Below, piece after piece: positions 9,566-19,329 of a DNA stretch of 64,000 nt. This stretch comes from Diplolepis rosae (taxonomy: Eukaryota > Arthropoda > Insecta > Hymenoptera > Diplolepididae): contig JAPYXD010000586.1 of NCBI GenBank assembly GCA_030998225.1, positions 134,501-198,500 on the forward strand, read 5' to 3'. The position numbers and the translations under genes were made by a program. Position 1 is the stretch's first letter, and each line of letters begins with the position of its first letter. The notes beneath the pieces were generated by a model. It had not been told where the DNA came from and ran no database searches. It saw only the letters and a program-made list of their open reading frames with translations.

Positions 9566-10906
9566 TTATGTCAATATGGTCCGTTTTGATCTACATGTTT
9601 CTTGCTCTGGTGTGTCGCTTTCCTCTAAGTCCTCGCCAAAGAGTTCATCGAGCAGGTAGCCAGCCGATTCCCTCCAATCCGTCGCGTGTTCTTGTTGAGT
9701 TGCGATCGAATTTAGTACTGTTTGACCTCTGAGTTTATTACAACTCAACTTGTAGGCAAATCCCCACGGTTCCCCTGCGGCTGTGTTAATGAATTCTTTC
9801 CAGCTTTTGCTTCTGGTTTCTTTTATTTTCCTATCATATTCTTTTCTTGTTCTGTAATAGTTTTCCTTATACTTGTTTATTTCCTGCTCTATACCTCTTT
9901 TACGGGCCCTCTGGAACTGTCTTCGCTTACAGTGGACATTTTTCTTCATGGTTGGCAATTCTTGGTTCCACCATTTGGTTGCCACTTTCCCCGTCCGTTT
10001 TAACGGTATCGCCTCTTTGCACGTTTCTAATAACGTCCGTCTTATTGTTTTTGCCATGTGTATCACTTCCATTCTAGACTGGCATGCTTCTAGTCCTCTA
10101 CTCGCCAACTTCTGAGGTAGTCTTGCGTTGAAACGGTCCCAGTTTGCTTTCTTCATCTGGAACTTTATGGTGGATTTTTCATTCCTGTCCATTTCATGTA
10201 GTTTCGCAGGTGTTAAGTCAAAGGTTATCGCCCGATGATCGCTGGATATCCAATCCTCCTTAACCCACCAGTTGCTGACGTAATTGGCAGCTTGGTTTGT
10301 TGTTAGAGTCACATCTATGTTGCTTTCTGCCTGTGGAGTACTGAAGGTGCTCAGATTGTGAAGCTCGTTAATTACTAGAAGTCCCAGTTCTTGAATAAGA
10401 TCCTCAACTTTGACTCCTTCCTCGTCTAGGGTTTGAGAGTGCCACATTGGGGACTTAGCGTTGGCATCTGCACATATTATTATTTTCTGGCCCGTTAAGT
10501 TCTGTTTTATTTTACGTATCTTCTGGAGATATGGTTCCATTGGTGTCGAAAATTGACAGTACATATTAATTATGTAGAAGGAGAAGCCTCTGTCGTCTAC
10601 TTGAATACAGACTGTGTGTGAGTCACTATGTTGTACCAATTTCATGACCGTGAGAGTGCTATCGAATATGACTATAGCTGCCCATGGTGTCTCTCCGCTT
10701 TTTGTTCCTGTGATAACTCTTGCTTGACCTGCGTAGCTCGAGATCTTGCCTCTTACCGTGTATAGTTCCTGAATAGCGGCAATTTTAACATTATCCTGGT
10801 CCGCATGAAATCTAATTTCTGCATTTGTCTTAGCCGCCCGGCCTGCGTTTATTTGCATTATTCGTATGTACTGCTTACCCCTGTTTTCATCCTTAGCTGA
10901 CGCCAT
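9566..10906 (-). CDS. LINE B ORF2 N-terminal part: APE-type endonuclease and linker
   Basis: A 446-residue frame. EN motifs in order: QINAGR; QELYT, with the catalytic Glu kept; INMYCQFSTP; DANAKSPMWHS; SNIDVTLTT; and SSDHRAITF. All catalytic residues are present. A basic linker follows (KKNVHCKRRQFQRARKR, then PWGFAYKLSCNKLRG). The frame ends at 9,566 with TILT because of a frameshift; the same protein continues from about 9,590 in the RT frame. Its start overlaps the end of ORF1. Confidence 0.9.
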   Translation of the reverse strand: MASAKDENRGKQYIRIMQINAGRAAKTNAEIRFHADQDNVKIAAIQELYTVRGKISSYAGQARVITGTKSGETPWAAIVIFDSTLTVMKLVQHSDSHTVCIQVDDRGFSFYIINMYCQFSTPMEPYLQKIRKIKQNLTGQKIIICADANAKSPMWHSQTLDEEGVKVEDLIQELGLLVINELHNLSTFSTPQAESNIDVTLTTNQAANYVSNWWVKEDWISSDHRAITFDLTPAKLHEMDRNEKSTIKFQMKKANWDRFNARLPQKLASRGLEACQSRMEVIHMAKTIRRTLLETCKEAIPLKRTGKVATKWWNQELPTMKKNVHCKRRQFQRARKRGIEQEINKYKENYYRTRKEYDRKIKETRSKSWKEFINTAAGEPWGFAYKLSCNKLRGQTVLNSIATQQEHATDWRESAGYLLDELFGEDLEESDTPEQETCRSKRTILT

Positions 10907-11702
10907 AATTGGTTCTACTTATCACCCTCTCCAGGGCCGCTTTGTATGCTGGGCAGTTTTTGTCCCCTCCAGAGTGGTCCGCTTTTTTCTTGGTTCTCTT
11001 GCAGGGTGGGCATGTTGGTGCTTTCTTCGCTTTAATTTCTGGGCATTCGTTAGCTATATGTCCCATTTTAGCACAGTAGGAGCATGTTTTCTCGGTTTCT
11101 CTACAAAATTTGGCTACATGACCATACATTTGGCAGTTAAAGCACCTCGAGACCCCTCTAAAGTCCTGGATTTTACAGGACATCCATCCGACATAAATTC
11201 TCTGTTTATCGTCCGCTCGTATTATAGCCCTTATGTTTGGGGATACCTCCACTACCCAATTGGTTGACTCCTCGGTTCTTCTTCCCATTCTAAATCTTGG
11301 TTGGAAGTTTGATAAAAATTCCTCTTTCGTTAGTCCTGCAAGAAGGTCCTCATTTTGATTATAGACCGTTTCAGTTAATTCGCTTTCAGAGAGGTCTTTT
11401 GGTATGTCAAAGACGACTACACGAGGATTTGATGCTCCTGCCTTTGTAATTTTATATCCTTTTCCCTTCAAGGTGTCATGCTGTTCTATTTTTCTCAGAT
11501 CCTCTGGTGTCGCTGTCTCTATTAATAACCCACCATCTAGTATTTTCCTTACCCCCTTTATTTTGATTCTTTCTTTCGCTGGGTTCATCAATTTCATGAT
11601 ATTTTGTTTCATTTCGTCCCCTTCCATTTTTTCCATTCTCTCAGGCGGTCTAATTATTGCAACTTGTGCCAAGTGCGGAATCCTTTTGTGCATACCACCC
11701 AA
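10893..11702 (-). CDS. LINE B ORF1: gag-like zinc-knuckle protein
   Basis: A 269-residue frame parallel to ORF1 of element A. The core has KGVRKILDGGLLIE and NWVVEVSPNIRA. Knuckles are CFNCQMYGHVAKFC, CSYCAKMGHIANEC and CPPCKRTKKKADH....C, then AYKAALERVISRT. The first residues (MGGMHKRIPHLAQ) are preceded, in another frame at 11,654-11,857, by IDRCSSKVTRELVDM, which resembles the gag N-terminus, so this start is internal to the original protein. Confidence 0.87.
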   Translation of the reverse strand: MGGMHKRIPHLAQVAIIRPPERMEKMEGDEMKQNIMKLMNPAKERIKIKGVRKILDGGLLIETATPEDLRKIEQHDTLKGKGYKITKAGASNPRVVVFDIPKDLSESELTETVYNQNEDLLAGLTKEEFLSNFQPRFRMGRRTEESTNWVVEVSPNIRAIIRADDKQRIYVGWMSCKIQDFRGVSRCFNCQMYGHVAKFCRETEKTCSYCAKMGHIANECPEIKAKKAPTCPPCKRTKKKADHSGGDKNCPAYKAALERVISRTNYGVS

Positions 11703-11860
11703 GTCAGCGCCACGCCCCTAAGAGGCCGACACCAAACGAGAAGGGCGACTGTAGCCTGACAGCCGGGCTCCCTTCTCTTCTTAGTACTCATGTCTACAAG
11801 CTCCCTTGTAACCTTTGATGAGCAACGGTCGATGTAACTTTCGTCCACATCTACCACATA

Positions 11861-12020
11861 TCATTTGCAACGTTCAATACCCTTTGCCCAAGAACTTGCG
11901 ATCGGTTGATTAAAGCTATTGCTTTTTACGGTCAGTCCATGTGGTTTAAATCTGACCAGGCTCAGCGGAAGCGTGCACGCCACGCACGTCGAGCAACAGC
12001 CAAGGCGCCTTACCGCTCTT
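11861..12020. other. Unassigned 160 bp between LINE B and 28S
   Basis: No recognised protein or RNA. It separates the 5' end of element B from the upstream 28S fragment and holds GC-rich sequence. It could be part of the LINE B 5' UTR or filler made at insertion. Confidence 0.35.
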
Positions 12021-12056
<36 letters not shown>

Positions 12057-12105
12057 AAGCACTGGGCAGAAATCACATTACGTCAACACCCTTGGGGGGC
12101 CATCG

Positions 12106-12136
<31 letters not shown>

Positions 12137-12152
12137 TCCCTAGTCCGTGCCG
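12021..12152 (-). pseudogene. 28S rRNA fragment upstream of the R1/R2 sites
   Basis: Minus-strand sequence matches the conserved large-subunit rRNA block: GGAAATCCGACTGTCTAATT, AAAACAAAGCATTGCGATGG, TGATTTCTGCCCAGTGCT, then GTGAAGAAATTCAAGCAAGC and GCGGG. Scattered changes from the usual sequence show decay. Homology stops about 90 bases short of the R1 site on the normal 28S map. It has the same strand as, and lies upstream of, the 28S fragment at 3,625-3,702, with elements B and A between them. Confidence 0.82.
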
Positions 12153-12214
12153 TCCACATAACAAACGCGATTTCGCGTAGATTTGTCCTTTGATTCTCCA
12201 ACGGTTAGGAAGTA

Positions 12215-12452
12215 CGCGTCTCTGGTAAAGTGCCCTAAGGGGCTACAGCACCAGAACCACAATTGAGCTTAAATCAAATAAAACGGAGAGAATGTCGTCT
12301 CTCAGGTAAAGTGCCCTGAGGGGCTGCGGCACCTGATTGACAATTTAATTAGTTATGACTAAAGAAAATAATAAAATGGAGAATTATTGCCTCACAGGTA
12401 AAGTGCCCTGAGGGGCTACGGCACCTGATCGACAATAAAAAAAAAAAACAAG
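12215..12452 (+). repeat. Three hairpin units ending in poly(A)
   Basis: Three copies of GGTAAAGTGCCCTRAGGGGC followed by TRCRGCACCWG start at about 12,223, 12,304 and 12,396. Each can fold by pairing AGTGCC and CAGGT with GGCACCTG. The spacing is 81 then 92 bp. The last copy is followed by GACAAT and a run of about 13 A (12,435-12,448). Stem-loop repeats plus an A tail resemble a LINE or SINE 3' end on the plus strand, which is opposite to the surrounding LINEs. Confidence 0.6.
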
Positions 12453-13978
12453 GATTTCTAAAAATAAGAGTGACTTTCCCAATTTCTCACTCGGGGTGAG
12501 TCAACGGGTACTCGACACTCAAGACTCGAAGAACAAATCTATTTCAACCGGCTACAAGCTATCTCCTTATGAACGCCGATGTCGAAACTCAATGAATCCT
12601 GTAAAACGTGATGAAATTCAAACCAAAACGCGCCCAAAAAAAAAACGAATGCCTGCAAATCCCTATCTATGCGGAGGACGGGGAAAACATACACGATCAA
12701 ATTCTCTAATAGTTAGGTGCGATGATGCGATGATGCTACAATGCACCACACCTAACCATGAGCTTCGATCTATGCCTAGACAAAATTGTCGCAAGGAGCG
12801 ACAAGTCCTCACCTTTTGCAGGTGCGGAGCCGGACTGATTTTCGAGGATCTGCAATAAAGCACGTCGCCTCGGATTTCCACCTCTCAATTAATTCCCTCC
12901 TTAATTAATATGCGCGCGCCTCAATTAGCCACTGCGATCAAAACTAACGCAATCAAAAAATTAATAATTTTATACACGATGTTTTCCCCCTTTTTGCGAC
13001 CGTTTGTGGGTTGGAAATCGGTATCGGAAAAAAGATAATGTTTTCGTAATCATGATGATATCTTTCAGGTTTCAAATGGTCGCATATTTCGTCTGGAGGA
13101 GGCGTTCAAAAATTGATATGCGCTGGAAAGAGAAAGCATGCCGCGCGGTAACTGGGAGAACGCTTTTCCCACATTTCACTTCCCGCTGGCGCGTGCTATT
13201 TGCATGGCTGCGGGTTCCCATTGAACAGCAGCGTGGGAAGGTCTGAACTTTGTGTAAAGAATTTAAAAGAAAAGTTCTAAGAAATATTGGATATATTGCT
13301 AATAGATAATGATAAGTTTTAAAATAAAATATATACAAAAAACATTAAAATAAAACACTATGAAAATGACCAGCGGTCGCATATTGTAAACTTATTTATA
13401 AATTTGGCATTTTGCTCTTTATCTGGAGCGAGCCACATCTACTTCCGGTTTGGAAGTAAATCATCAATTACTGGGCGAATACTTGACGAAATTTCGCAAT
13501 ACCTCCGTGCGAGCTGCGTGTGAATCTGTTGGTTCTTATAGCGATACTATTTTCATGGTTTTCGCTGCTCATTCCCCGCAATAGGCGGAAATTCGAGGCT
13601 GGGCCGTCTCAGCAAGCTAAGTTAATCTAATCTATGGGAGTATATCTGTGTTATGTATTAGACTGCAAAGTATGGCGTGCTATGGCTATATTACATAATA
13701 TTCTACTATTTACGAAAGCATACTCAGTGGAGTGATGTATCGATAATTCATGATTATTGAGCAAGACAAAGTTGAGTGGGTACGTTTAGGTGGAATTTAC
13801 GACATGTGTGGGTGGGGGGATAGAATCAAGTGTGATTGTACAAGTATGCAAGTTGTTATTTAAGTAGTTAATTAGGCAATAATCATCAGTTATCAATTTT
13901 TTAAATTCCAAATTTTTGAATTTCAAATTTTAGATTAGATACCGAATATCAAAAATGCAATATACAAAATGTCCGTTA
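12453..13978. other. 1.5 kb without recognised content
   Basis: Short frames exist (12,496-12,858 plus, 120 residues, rich in Arg/Lys; 13,004-13,246 plus) but show no domain I know. From about 13,260 the DNA is AT-rich with no long frame. Nothing else could be supported. Confidence 0.4.
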
Positions 13979-14151
13979 ACCTTTCGCAGCCAATCTCCAT
14001 GCTTGCATCTCAGCTCCGCGCCTCCTTGTCGCCATGTTTGTTTCACTGCTCCACACCTCGTCACGCCACACGGCTCTTTGTTTCCCTCCGTGTTCACAAA
14101 ACCACGTTATGACTGAGAGGCCGCTTCCGTATCTTTGAGCGATACTCGCAA

Positions 14152-14472
14152 TTAAGGGTGACGTATGCCCCACGCTTGAGAGCCCGCTCTTCTGGACGTT
14201 TTTCTGCCTGGAACCGCTTTCTGAGACGCATAACATTTCGTATCAGTTGGCTGAGTTCTTGCGTCAAGTCTGATGTTATAGACTGCCAACTCAATAAGCT
14301 GGTTATCGCTCGATGTGGCGTCCAGGCCAAGCGCCCTGCCCGAAACGAACGGAAGCATGCTTCTTGAGACTAGCGTGACGTCAATAAATGAGCGCCCCCT
14401 CGTTCCACGAAAAGTCACCTCGCCACCGCAGTTCAGCACGTGCAGATCGTGCTCGACAATGAATTCCTCCAC
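14152..14472 (-). pseudogene. LINE C ORF2: C-terminal half of endonuclease
   Basis: The frame reads EEFIVEHDLHVLN, then RGRSFIDVTLVS and TSSDNQLIELAV, matching the last third of R1-clade endonucleases. Upstream, sequence jumps from the N-terminal strand (QMNMQGT, near 14,585) to this part, omitting the motifs with the catalytic Glu and Asp-x-Asn. Both the deletion and the SDN change would inactivate it. Confidence 0.72.
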
Positions 14473-14526
14473 CTATTCACCCCTGTCATCAGTGATCCTG
14501 AATAAGGCTCCTGCACGAGAGAAAAA

Positions 14527-14937
14527 TCAACGCGCTCGTCGCGAACGAGGCTTGCTCAGCTCATGCGAAACAGCCCTAGTACCCTGCATGTTCATTTGAA
14601 CAATTCGCAAGGGGGTGGGGCCGTGCTCTCTCACGCGAGGCACAGGAAAGTGTGTTTTACCTCCGTTTCGTCTGACCATTGTCGTCGTCGTGGTCGCAGC
14701 TGTTGTTATTGAATTCTTTGTCTTCATCTTTGTTCTGCTCAGTTGGCGCTCCAGGGCAGACAGGTACGAGGGGCACTGCCCACACGAGAGGTCGTGGTTT
14801 CCTCGTTCACCCCCCTGTGGCACGCCGCACAAACCGGGGCGACACCGGCCACCTTGGCATGGGCAAGTCCCAGTGCGGTGGTCCTTGGACGCGCAATGGC
14901 CGCACATTTCTTGTGAATGCCGGCAATGCTTCGCCAC
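14527..14937 (-). pseudogene. LINE C gag knuckles fused to ORF2 start
   Basis: A 136-residue frame beginning in the gag zinc knuckles (AKHCRHSQEMCGHCASKDHRTGTC, split here as CRHSQEMC and CGHCASKDHRTGTC) and CGQCPSYLSALERQLSRT, then a Thr-rich stretch (TTAATTTTTM), then the ORF2 opening LRIVQMNMQGT. In A and B these lie in two overlapping frames; here they read through in one. Cysteine spacing in the middle knuckle is degraded. Confidence 0.7.
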
Positions 14938-15652
14938 ATACCTGTAGCATTGGTATCTAAAGCATCTCGCGACCCAGTTTACCGAGTGGACCGCGCAGCG
15001 CCTCCAGCCGATGAAGAAGTGCCCTTTTTGGACACCCTCTCATTCAGCTCATTGAATCGCCTCGGTAATGTCCTTTTCGCTTCTTTTAGTAGAGACACCA
15101 CGCAGTAAGACCTCTGGGTCCTGGAGGTTAGGAGGAGAGGCTACCAGTCCCAATCCAGCGAGTGCTTGGCTCGACAGAATCTTCAGTGCGTTTCCTCGCA
15201 GGTAGTTTCCACCAACACGGCCCCGCCCTTTGTCCGGCGAACCCCGCGCCCGAGGGTTACATCCTTCGCGGGATTAAGCACCTACATAAGCGACCGCTTA
15301 GTCGCGTCGCTATTAGCGGCCCCCTGGGCGCAGGAGATAGGCCGTATCAGCACAGAATGCGTAGGTGGCCTCGATGCACCGGGTGTCGGGCGTGAGGACC
15401 CACCGTGGCTCCACTGACCCGTTGAGACGGGTCCCCGGTAACCACCACGAGACTGCCCGACGCTCGGCCCAACAGCAGGCCCCCCATGCGTCCTATTTTT
15501 CTTTTTTCCGACTTAGACGAAACCATCGTTCAGTGCTTTCTCCGCAGATCTTGCTGACATGGCCAGAGTTGTCGCACCATGGATCTGAGCCCCAAGGGTG
15601 TTTGCAGGACTAGCTGCAGCAATTTTCGCTCGTGCCGGTCCCGCCCTCAGAG

Positions 15653-16200
15653 TCACGGAAGTGGCTTGTGGTCCCGACTGGCACCAGGGCGCCCAGATGA
15701 AAATTTTAGCGTGTCCGAGTAGGTTCGCCTACTATCGATCACCCGGCCGCCTGCCAGCCCATCAGTAATAACCCTAGGGGAGGTCTTCGTCGGCACCGCG
15801 ACACGACCCTCCAGTCGTGCGTTGCGGAGAAGCAGGTCACCGATGATACGGTCCATCTCTACAAACTTTGCAGTGATGACCGACATTTGAGATTTATTAA
15901 TCTTCTTCGTCTCATCGAGACAAAAGGCTGTCATGTCCTGCGAGAGTTCGCTCGCCCTCCCCCTCAAGGTGTCCAGAGAAGGGGCACAAGGGGCCGCTGG
16001 AGGCGACGCAGCCACTGGTTAACCACCAACCAGTGCAGGCACGCCTGCAGGCCCAGTCACGTGAGGGGCAGGGGCAGTCGCGATGTGCATGCGCCTCCTC
16101 TTTCCGCCCTCCGAGCTGGAATCCCCGTCCTCTGAGGGGAGTGCTGACGTTGAGAGGTTAGCAGTTCTAGTCTGCCCCTCCCCCTTAGATTTACTTTTAT
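15653..16200 (-). pseudogene. LINE C gag N-terminal region
   Basis: The open frame at 15,653-16,015 contains KSQMSVITAKFVEMDRIIGD and LLLRNARLEGRV, a helical segment typical of R1-clade gag before the knuckles. In the same frame, upstream of a TAA near 16,018, sequence to about 16,200 reads on as Ser/Gly/Arg-rich gag (SSSEGGKRRRMHIA). So a single stop splits the N-terminus. Further upstream (16,211-16,492) the frame shifts again. Confidence 0.6.
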
Positions 16201-16559
16201 TGACTCCAATTCAGTGGAGTATGAGACACGAGAGGTCGAGGCAGCCACAGAACATGATGTCGCACCAGTTCGCACCGATGGTGCTGCTACGCAGTCCTTG
16301 CGTAGCAGGCGTACCACACCCTGTGTCGGTCGAGATAGCACTGGCGGGAGACGTGCGCGCGCAACTGTCACCCAGCATCGTTGGCGCGTTAGCCTCACGC
16401 GCAGGCATCACGGAGGGAGAAACCCCACACGCCACCACAGCCTGGGTAAACTGAGGAAGAAGCAATGGAGTCTCCCCCCTCTTATGGGTCAATGCGCGCG
16501 CGGCGTCTGCGTCGCACCAGTGTCGACGACTGCCTGGGTCTTGGATTCAAGGCTCCTGC

Positions 16560-16745
16560 GCGACTCTGCTGCAACGATGAACTAGAGGTCATCAGCGTAT
16601 GCGACAAAGTCGCTGCCGAAAAGCCCCTCCAGCTCCCGCAGCAGTCCATCGAACACTATGTTCTAGGCACATGGCCCGAGGACTAATCCCTGGGGGCAGC
16701 CCATAGTTGCCTGTTTGGTGATGCTACCCGCACCCCAGGAAAGGA
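16560..16745 (-). pseudogene. LINE 'D': isolated RT palm fragment
   Basis: The minus strand encodes part of an R1-type RT: MGCPQGLVLGPC, NIVFDGLLRELEGLFG and FVAYADDL, including the catalytic YADD box. There are stop codons in the W/N position after LGPC and just after YADDL. It lies upstream of the gag of element C and is cut at both ends, so it is a separate insertion remnant next to the 144-bp tandem repeat. Confidence 0.78.
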
Positions 16746-16764
16746 GCATACGCATGTTGTTAAA

Positions 16765-17470
16765 GTAAAAACTACCCTTATACGAAAATCAAATAAAATC
16801 GACTATTTCGTATCGAGCACGTGAATAATAAATTTTTTTTAACGTCTCAAAAATAACCTTAGGTAAATACAAAACGATTGGGGTCTCATAGAAAGGATGG
16901 AAAAAATTGGGTAAACTACCCTTATACAAAAATGTCCTAAAATCAGCTATTTCATATCAAGCACGTGAATAATAAATGTTTTTTAACCACTGAAAAATAA
17001 GCTTAGGCAAATACAAAACGATTGGGGTCCCTAAGAAAGGATGGAAAAAATTGGGTAAACTACCCTTATACGAAAATCACCTAAAATCAGCTATTTCATA
17101 TCAAGCACGCAAATAATAAATTTTTCTAACCTGTGAAAAATAAGCTTAAGCAAATACAAAACGATTGAGATCACTAAGAAAGGATGGATAAAATTGGGTG
17201 AACTACTCTTATACATAAATGTCCTAAAATCGGACATTTCGTATCGAGGGCGTGAATAATAAATTTTTTTTAATGTCTTAAAAAAAACTTAGCAAAATAC
17301 GAGATGATTGACGTTTTTAAAAAGAGGGGGAGAAATTTGGGTAACCTACCCTTATACTAAAATCACCTAAAATCGGCTATTTCGTATCGAGGGCGTAAAT
17401 ACTAAATTTTTTTTAAGGTCTTAAAAACAAGCTCAGCCGAATACGAAAAGATTGGCCTCTCTTTAAAATA
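16765..17470. repeat. Tandem repeat, period 143-144 bp, ~4.9 copies
   Basis: The landmark ACTACCCTTATAC recurs at 16,771, 16,915, 17,059, 17,202 and 17,345 (last two diverged). Each unit continues through CCTAAAATC, ATTTCGTATCGAG, AATAATAAATTTTTT and AAATACAAAACGATTG. Units diverge gradually to the right. A further diverged unit lies on the other strand near 50,360-50,520, so the sequence is dispersed as well as tandem. Confidence 0.9.
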
Positions 17471-18152
17471 GGGAAATGTCTTGAAACTGTTACACATCTA
17501 GCATTATATTGTATAAATGTAAGCAGCTTCGTTTCCTCCATTTAAAATGAAAAATTTCCTGTATTTTGGACGTGCACACGAGAGAAAGTTTTTAGCTTTG
17601 TATCAAGAATATATTTTCAAATATGCGGACAATAGTTTTTTCTTGATTTAAGAAACATATTTTTCTTTGAAACAAATATGCCTCGTCAAACAAATTCAAA
17701 TTTCTTATTCAAAATGTATTCTCTTGATGCAAGAAGGTATAACTTGCCCTGAGTTACTGTATTTCGCAAATGTAGGTGAATTAAAGACCCAGTGGATGTA
17801 TTTTGATATGAAAAATCGTATATTTTAGTAGTTGAAACATTTAAAGTACATTTTTTGGCTTTTAATTTTTTTTTGTGATTTTCAATAATTCGGCGCTACA
17901 ATCCTCCTTTCTGGCCCAGGACTTTTTTTTATCAGCGATCACTGAATTTAGTTCCGCTCGGGTCCGATCTAAATTTGAATTCACATCGATGATTCTCGCA
18001 AATATCGCGTTTATTTCTATTTGTGTTTGATTGATTTCTTCTCCGAGTGAAATTATTTTCATACTTGTTTCTGAAAATAAAGAAACGTGTTAAAATTCTA
18101 TAGTTTCTAGATATCTAGATAAAAAAAAAGGCTTCACTTTGAAAGGTGTTAG
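17471..18152. other. AT-rich interval with no recognised gene
   Basis: The only notable frame is minus 17,862-18,062 (66 residues). It has heptad-like spacing of Ile/Leu and many polar residues (EINQTQIEINAIFARI), suggesting a coiled coil. It has no partner domains and may be chance. Confidence 0.3.
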
Positions 18153-18154
18153 TG

Positions 18155-19124
18155 CACTGAAAAAAAAATTCAAGCATCACAACGAAAACGTTTTGTTAAG
18201 CAGTTTTTGTTGCCATTGCAAAATTTTGGTTATCACAAAATTATTTTGTTGGGTCAACAAAATATTGTGTTGTTGACATGAAATTATTTTTTTGACTATT
18301 ATTTTTTTGGCCTAAACAAAGTTTTGATGAGCCAACAAAACTGTTTAGTTAGACTAATTAGATACGCGATCATACATGCGTGTTCACTCATTGTTAGCCT
18401 GAGACGCGAGCACGTTCATGTCTAATATGAAGGATGCCGCTGTTGTTCTCTATGCTCGATTAAAATATATTTTTGTAAGGCGATTGTATGTGATGTGATT
18501 AATTCAAATAATATGACAGACAAGGAAACAAGACGACTTCTATAGGACTGGAGTTTAAGGTGCTTCATGGGCGCCTTCAAAAGTAAGTATTAAGTATAGT
18601 GAAAATGTTAACCTAGATATATTCATCGTTATAAATTTTATTATTTTCAGATACTTTTTATATATGTCTCAAATTAAATTGTTTAATATATTAGGACTTA
18701 ACTTTCTGCTTTTTAGAGAAAAAGGTATAGGTAAAGCAGCATTTGAGGCTCTCATGCCCAGCACTTCCTTCTTCACAAAACTTCTAGAAAATCAAGTCCT
18801 TGGATTTCAAATGAAATTTGAAAGAAAGCTGCGAAATTATATTATTTAAAAAGCGCAAAAGTATTTTGTTAGGACTACACGACCATTTTTTCAGGCTAAT
18901 CAACGAATTTGATTGAGCCGACAAAGAATTTGTTATGCTGATCAAAAAATTTCTTTGCCTCAACAAAAGAATTTTGCTAAGCCAACAAAACAGTTTTGTT
19001 AGACCAACAGACAAGCTTTGTTAGACCTACAAAGAGACCCAATAAAAAAAATTTGCTGGCTCAACAAAACATTTTGTTACGGCAACAAAATTTTCGTTGG
19101 TCAAGCAAAACCGTTTTCTCAGTG
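18155..19124. mobile_element. CACTG-ended TIR DNA element, 970 bp
   Basis: The left end is CACTGAAAAAAAA (18,155) and the right end TTTTCTCAGTG (to 19,124), which are inverted. It is flanked on both sides by TG (18,153-54; 19,125-26), a candidate 2-bp target duplication. Each subterminal region (18,180-18,360; 18,855-19,115) is packed with copies of an ACAAAA/TTTTGTT palindromic motif. Termini beginning CACTG with short duplications occur in the CMC (CACTA-like) group; that assignment is tentative. The middle holds exon-like sequence (separate entry). Confidence 0.68.
18560..18849 (+). pseudogene. Spliced-looking SAM-like fragment inside the CACTG element
   Basis: A donor-like AAAAGTAAGTATT near 18,578 and an acceptor-like TTATTATTTTCAG near 18,650 bracket a possible ~70-bp intron. 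After it, the frame 18,664-18,849 contains FREKGIGKAAFEALMPS followed by KLLENQVLGFQMKFERKL. This spacing loosely resembles SAM-type modules (a Gly-x-x-L/F turn, then G-x-x-x-K-F). Homology is weak and visual only. It may be a captured host exon or the remains of an element gene. Confidence 0.3.
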
Positions 19125-19329
19125 TGCCGTACAGAATGAAGATGCAATCAAATTAAAGGAGTAATTAGAGAGCTTATTAAATTGTGCATACATCAGTGAG
19201 TACAAATCGAATCAATCTGGACAAATTTGTCTTGACCTATGATGTAAAAAAAGGCGAAAATTGAATTCCGATTTTTACAGAATTATGTACCTCAATTTCA
19301 GTTGTTGGCTATGGTTGGGACAATTATCT

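Larger units (their letters stand above)
7842..11860 (-). mobile_element. R1-clade LINE 'B', nearly full length
   Basis: This is the most complete retroelement in the window. On the minus strand it has gag N-terminal remains (11,654-11,857), gag with three knuckles, EN, RT and a C-terminal cysteine knuckle, with ORF1/ORF2 overlapping by 14 bases. Faults seen are a shift between the two gag frames near 11,680, a frameshift near 9,590 and a TAA stop near 9,464. These few faults suggest a younger loss than in element A. A 28S fragment lies about 160 bp upstream. Confidence 0.9.
13980..16490 (-). mobile_element. R1-clade LINE 'C', GC-rich, heavily deleted
   Basis: A different family from A and B, clearly more GC-rich than its surroundings. 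The order on the minus strand is Ser/Pro-rich gag N-terminus, gag helix (15,653-16,015), knuckles and the beginning of EN (14,527-14,937), then the end of EN (14,152-14,472) and linker. The central EN has been removed. In the final EN motif the usual SDH reads SDN (TSSDNQLI), so a catalytic His is lost. No RT follows; similarity ends near 13,980. Confidence 0.78.

Noticed and set aside
14615..14960. Overlapping plus-strand frames with hydrophobic stretches resembling a signal peptide
   Set aside because: They are the complement of the Thr-rich gag/ORF2 junction of LINE C.
16083..16585. Long GC-rich plus-strand frames
   Set aside because: High GC makes long chance frames; the minus strand carries the gag-like sequence.
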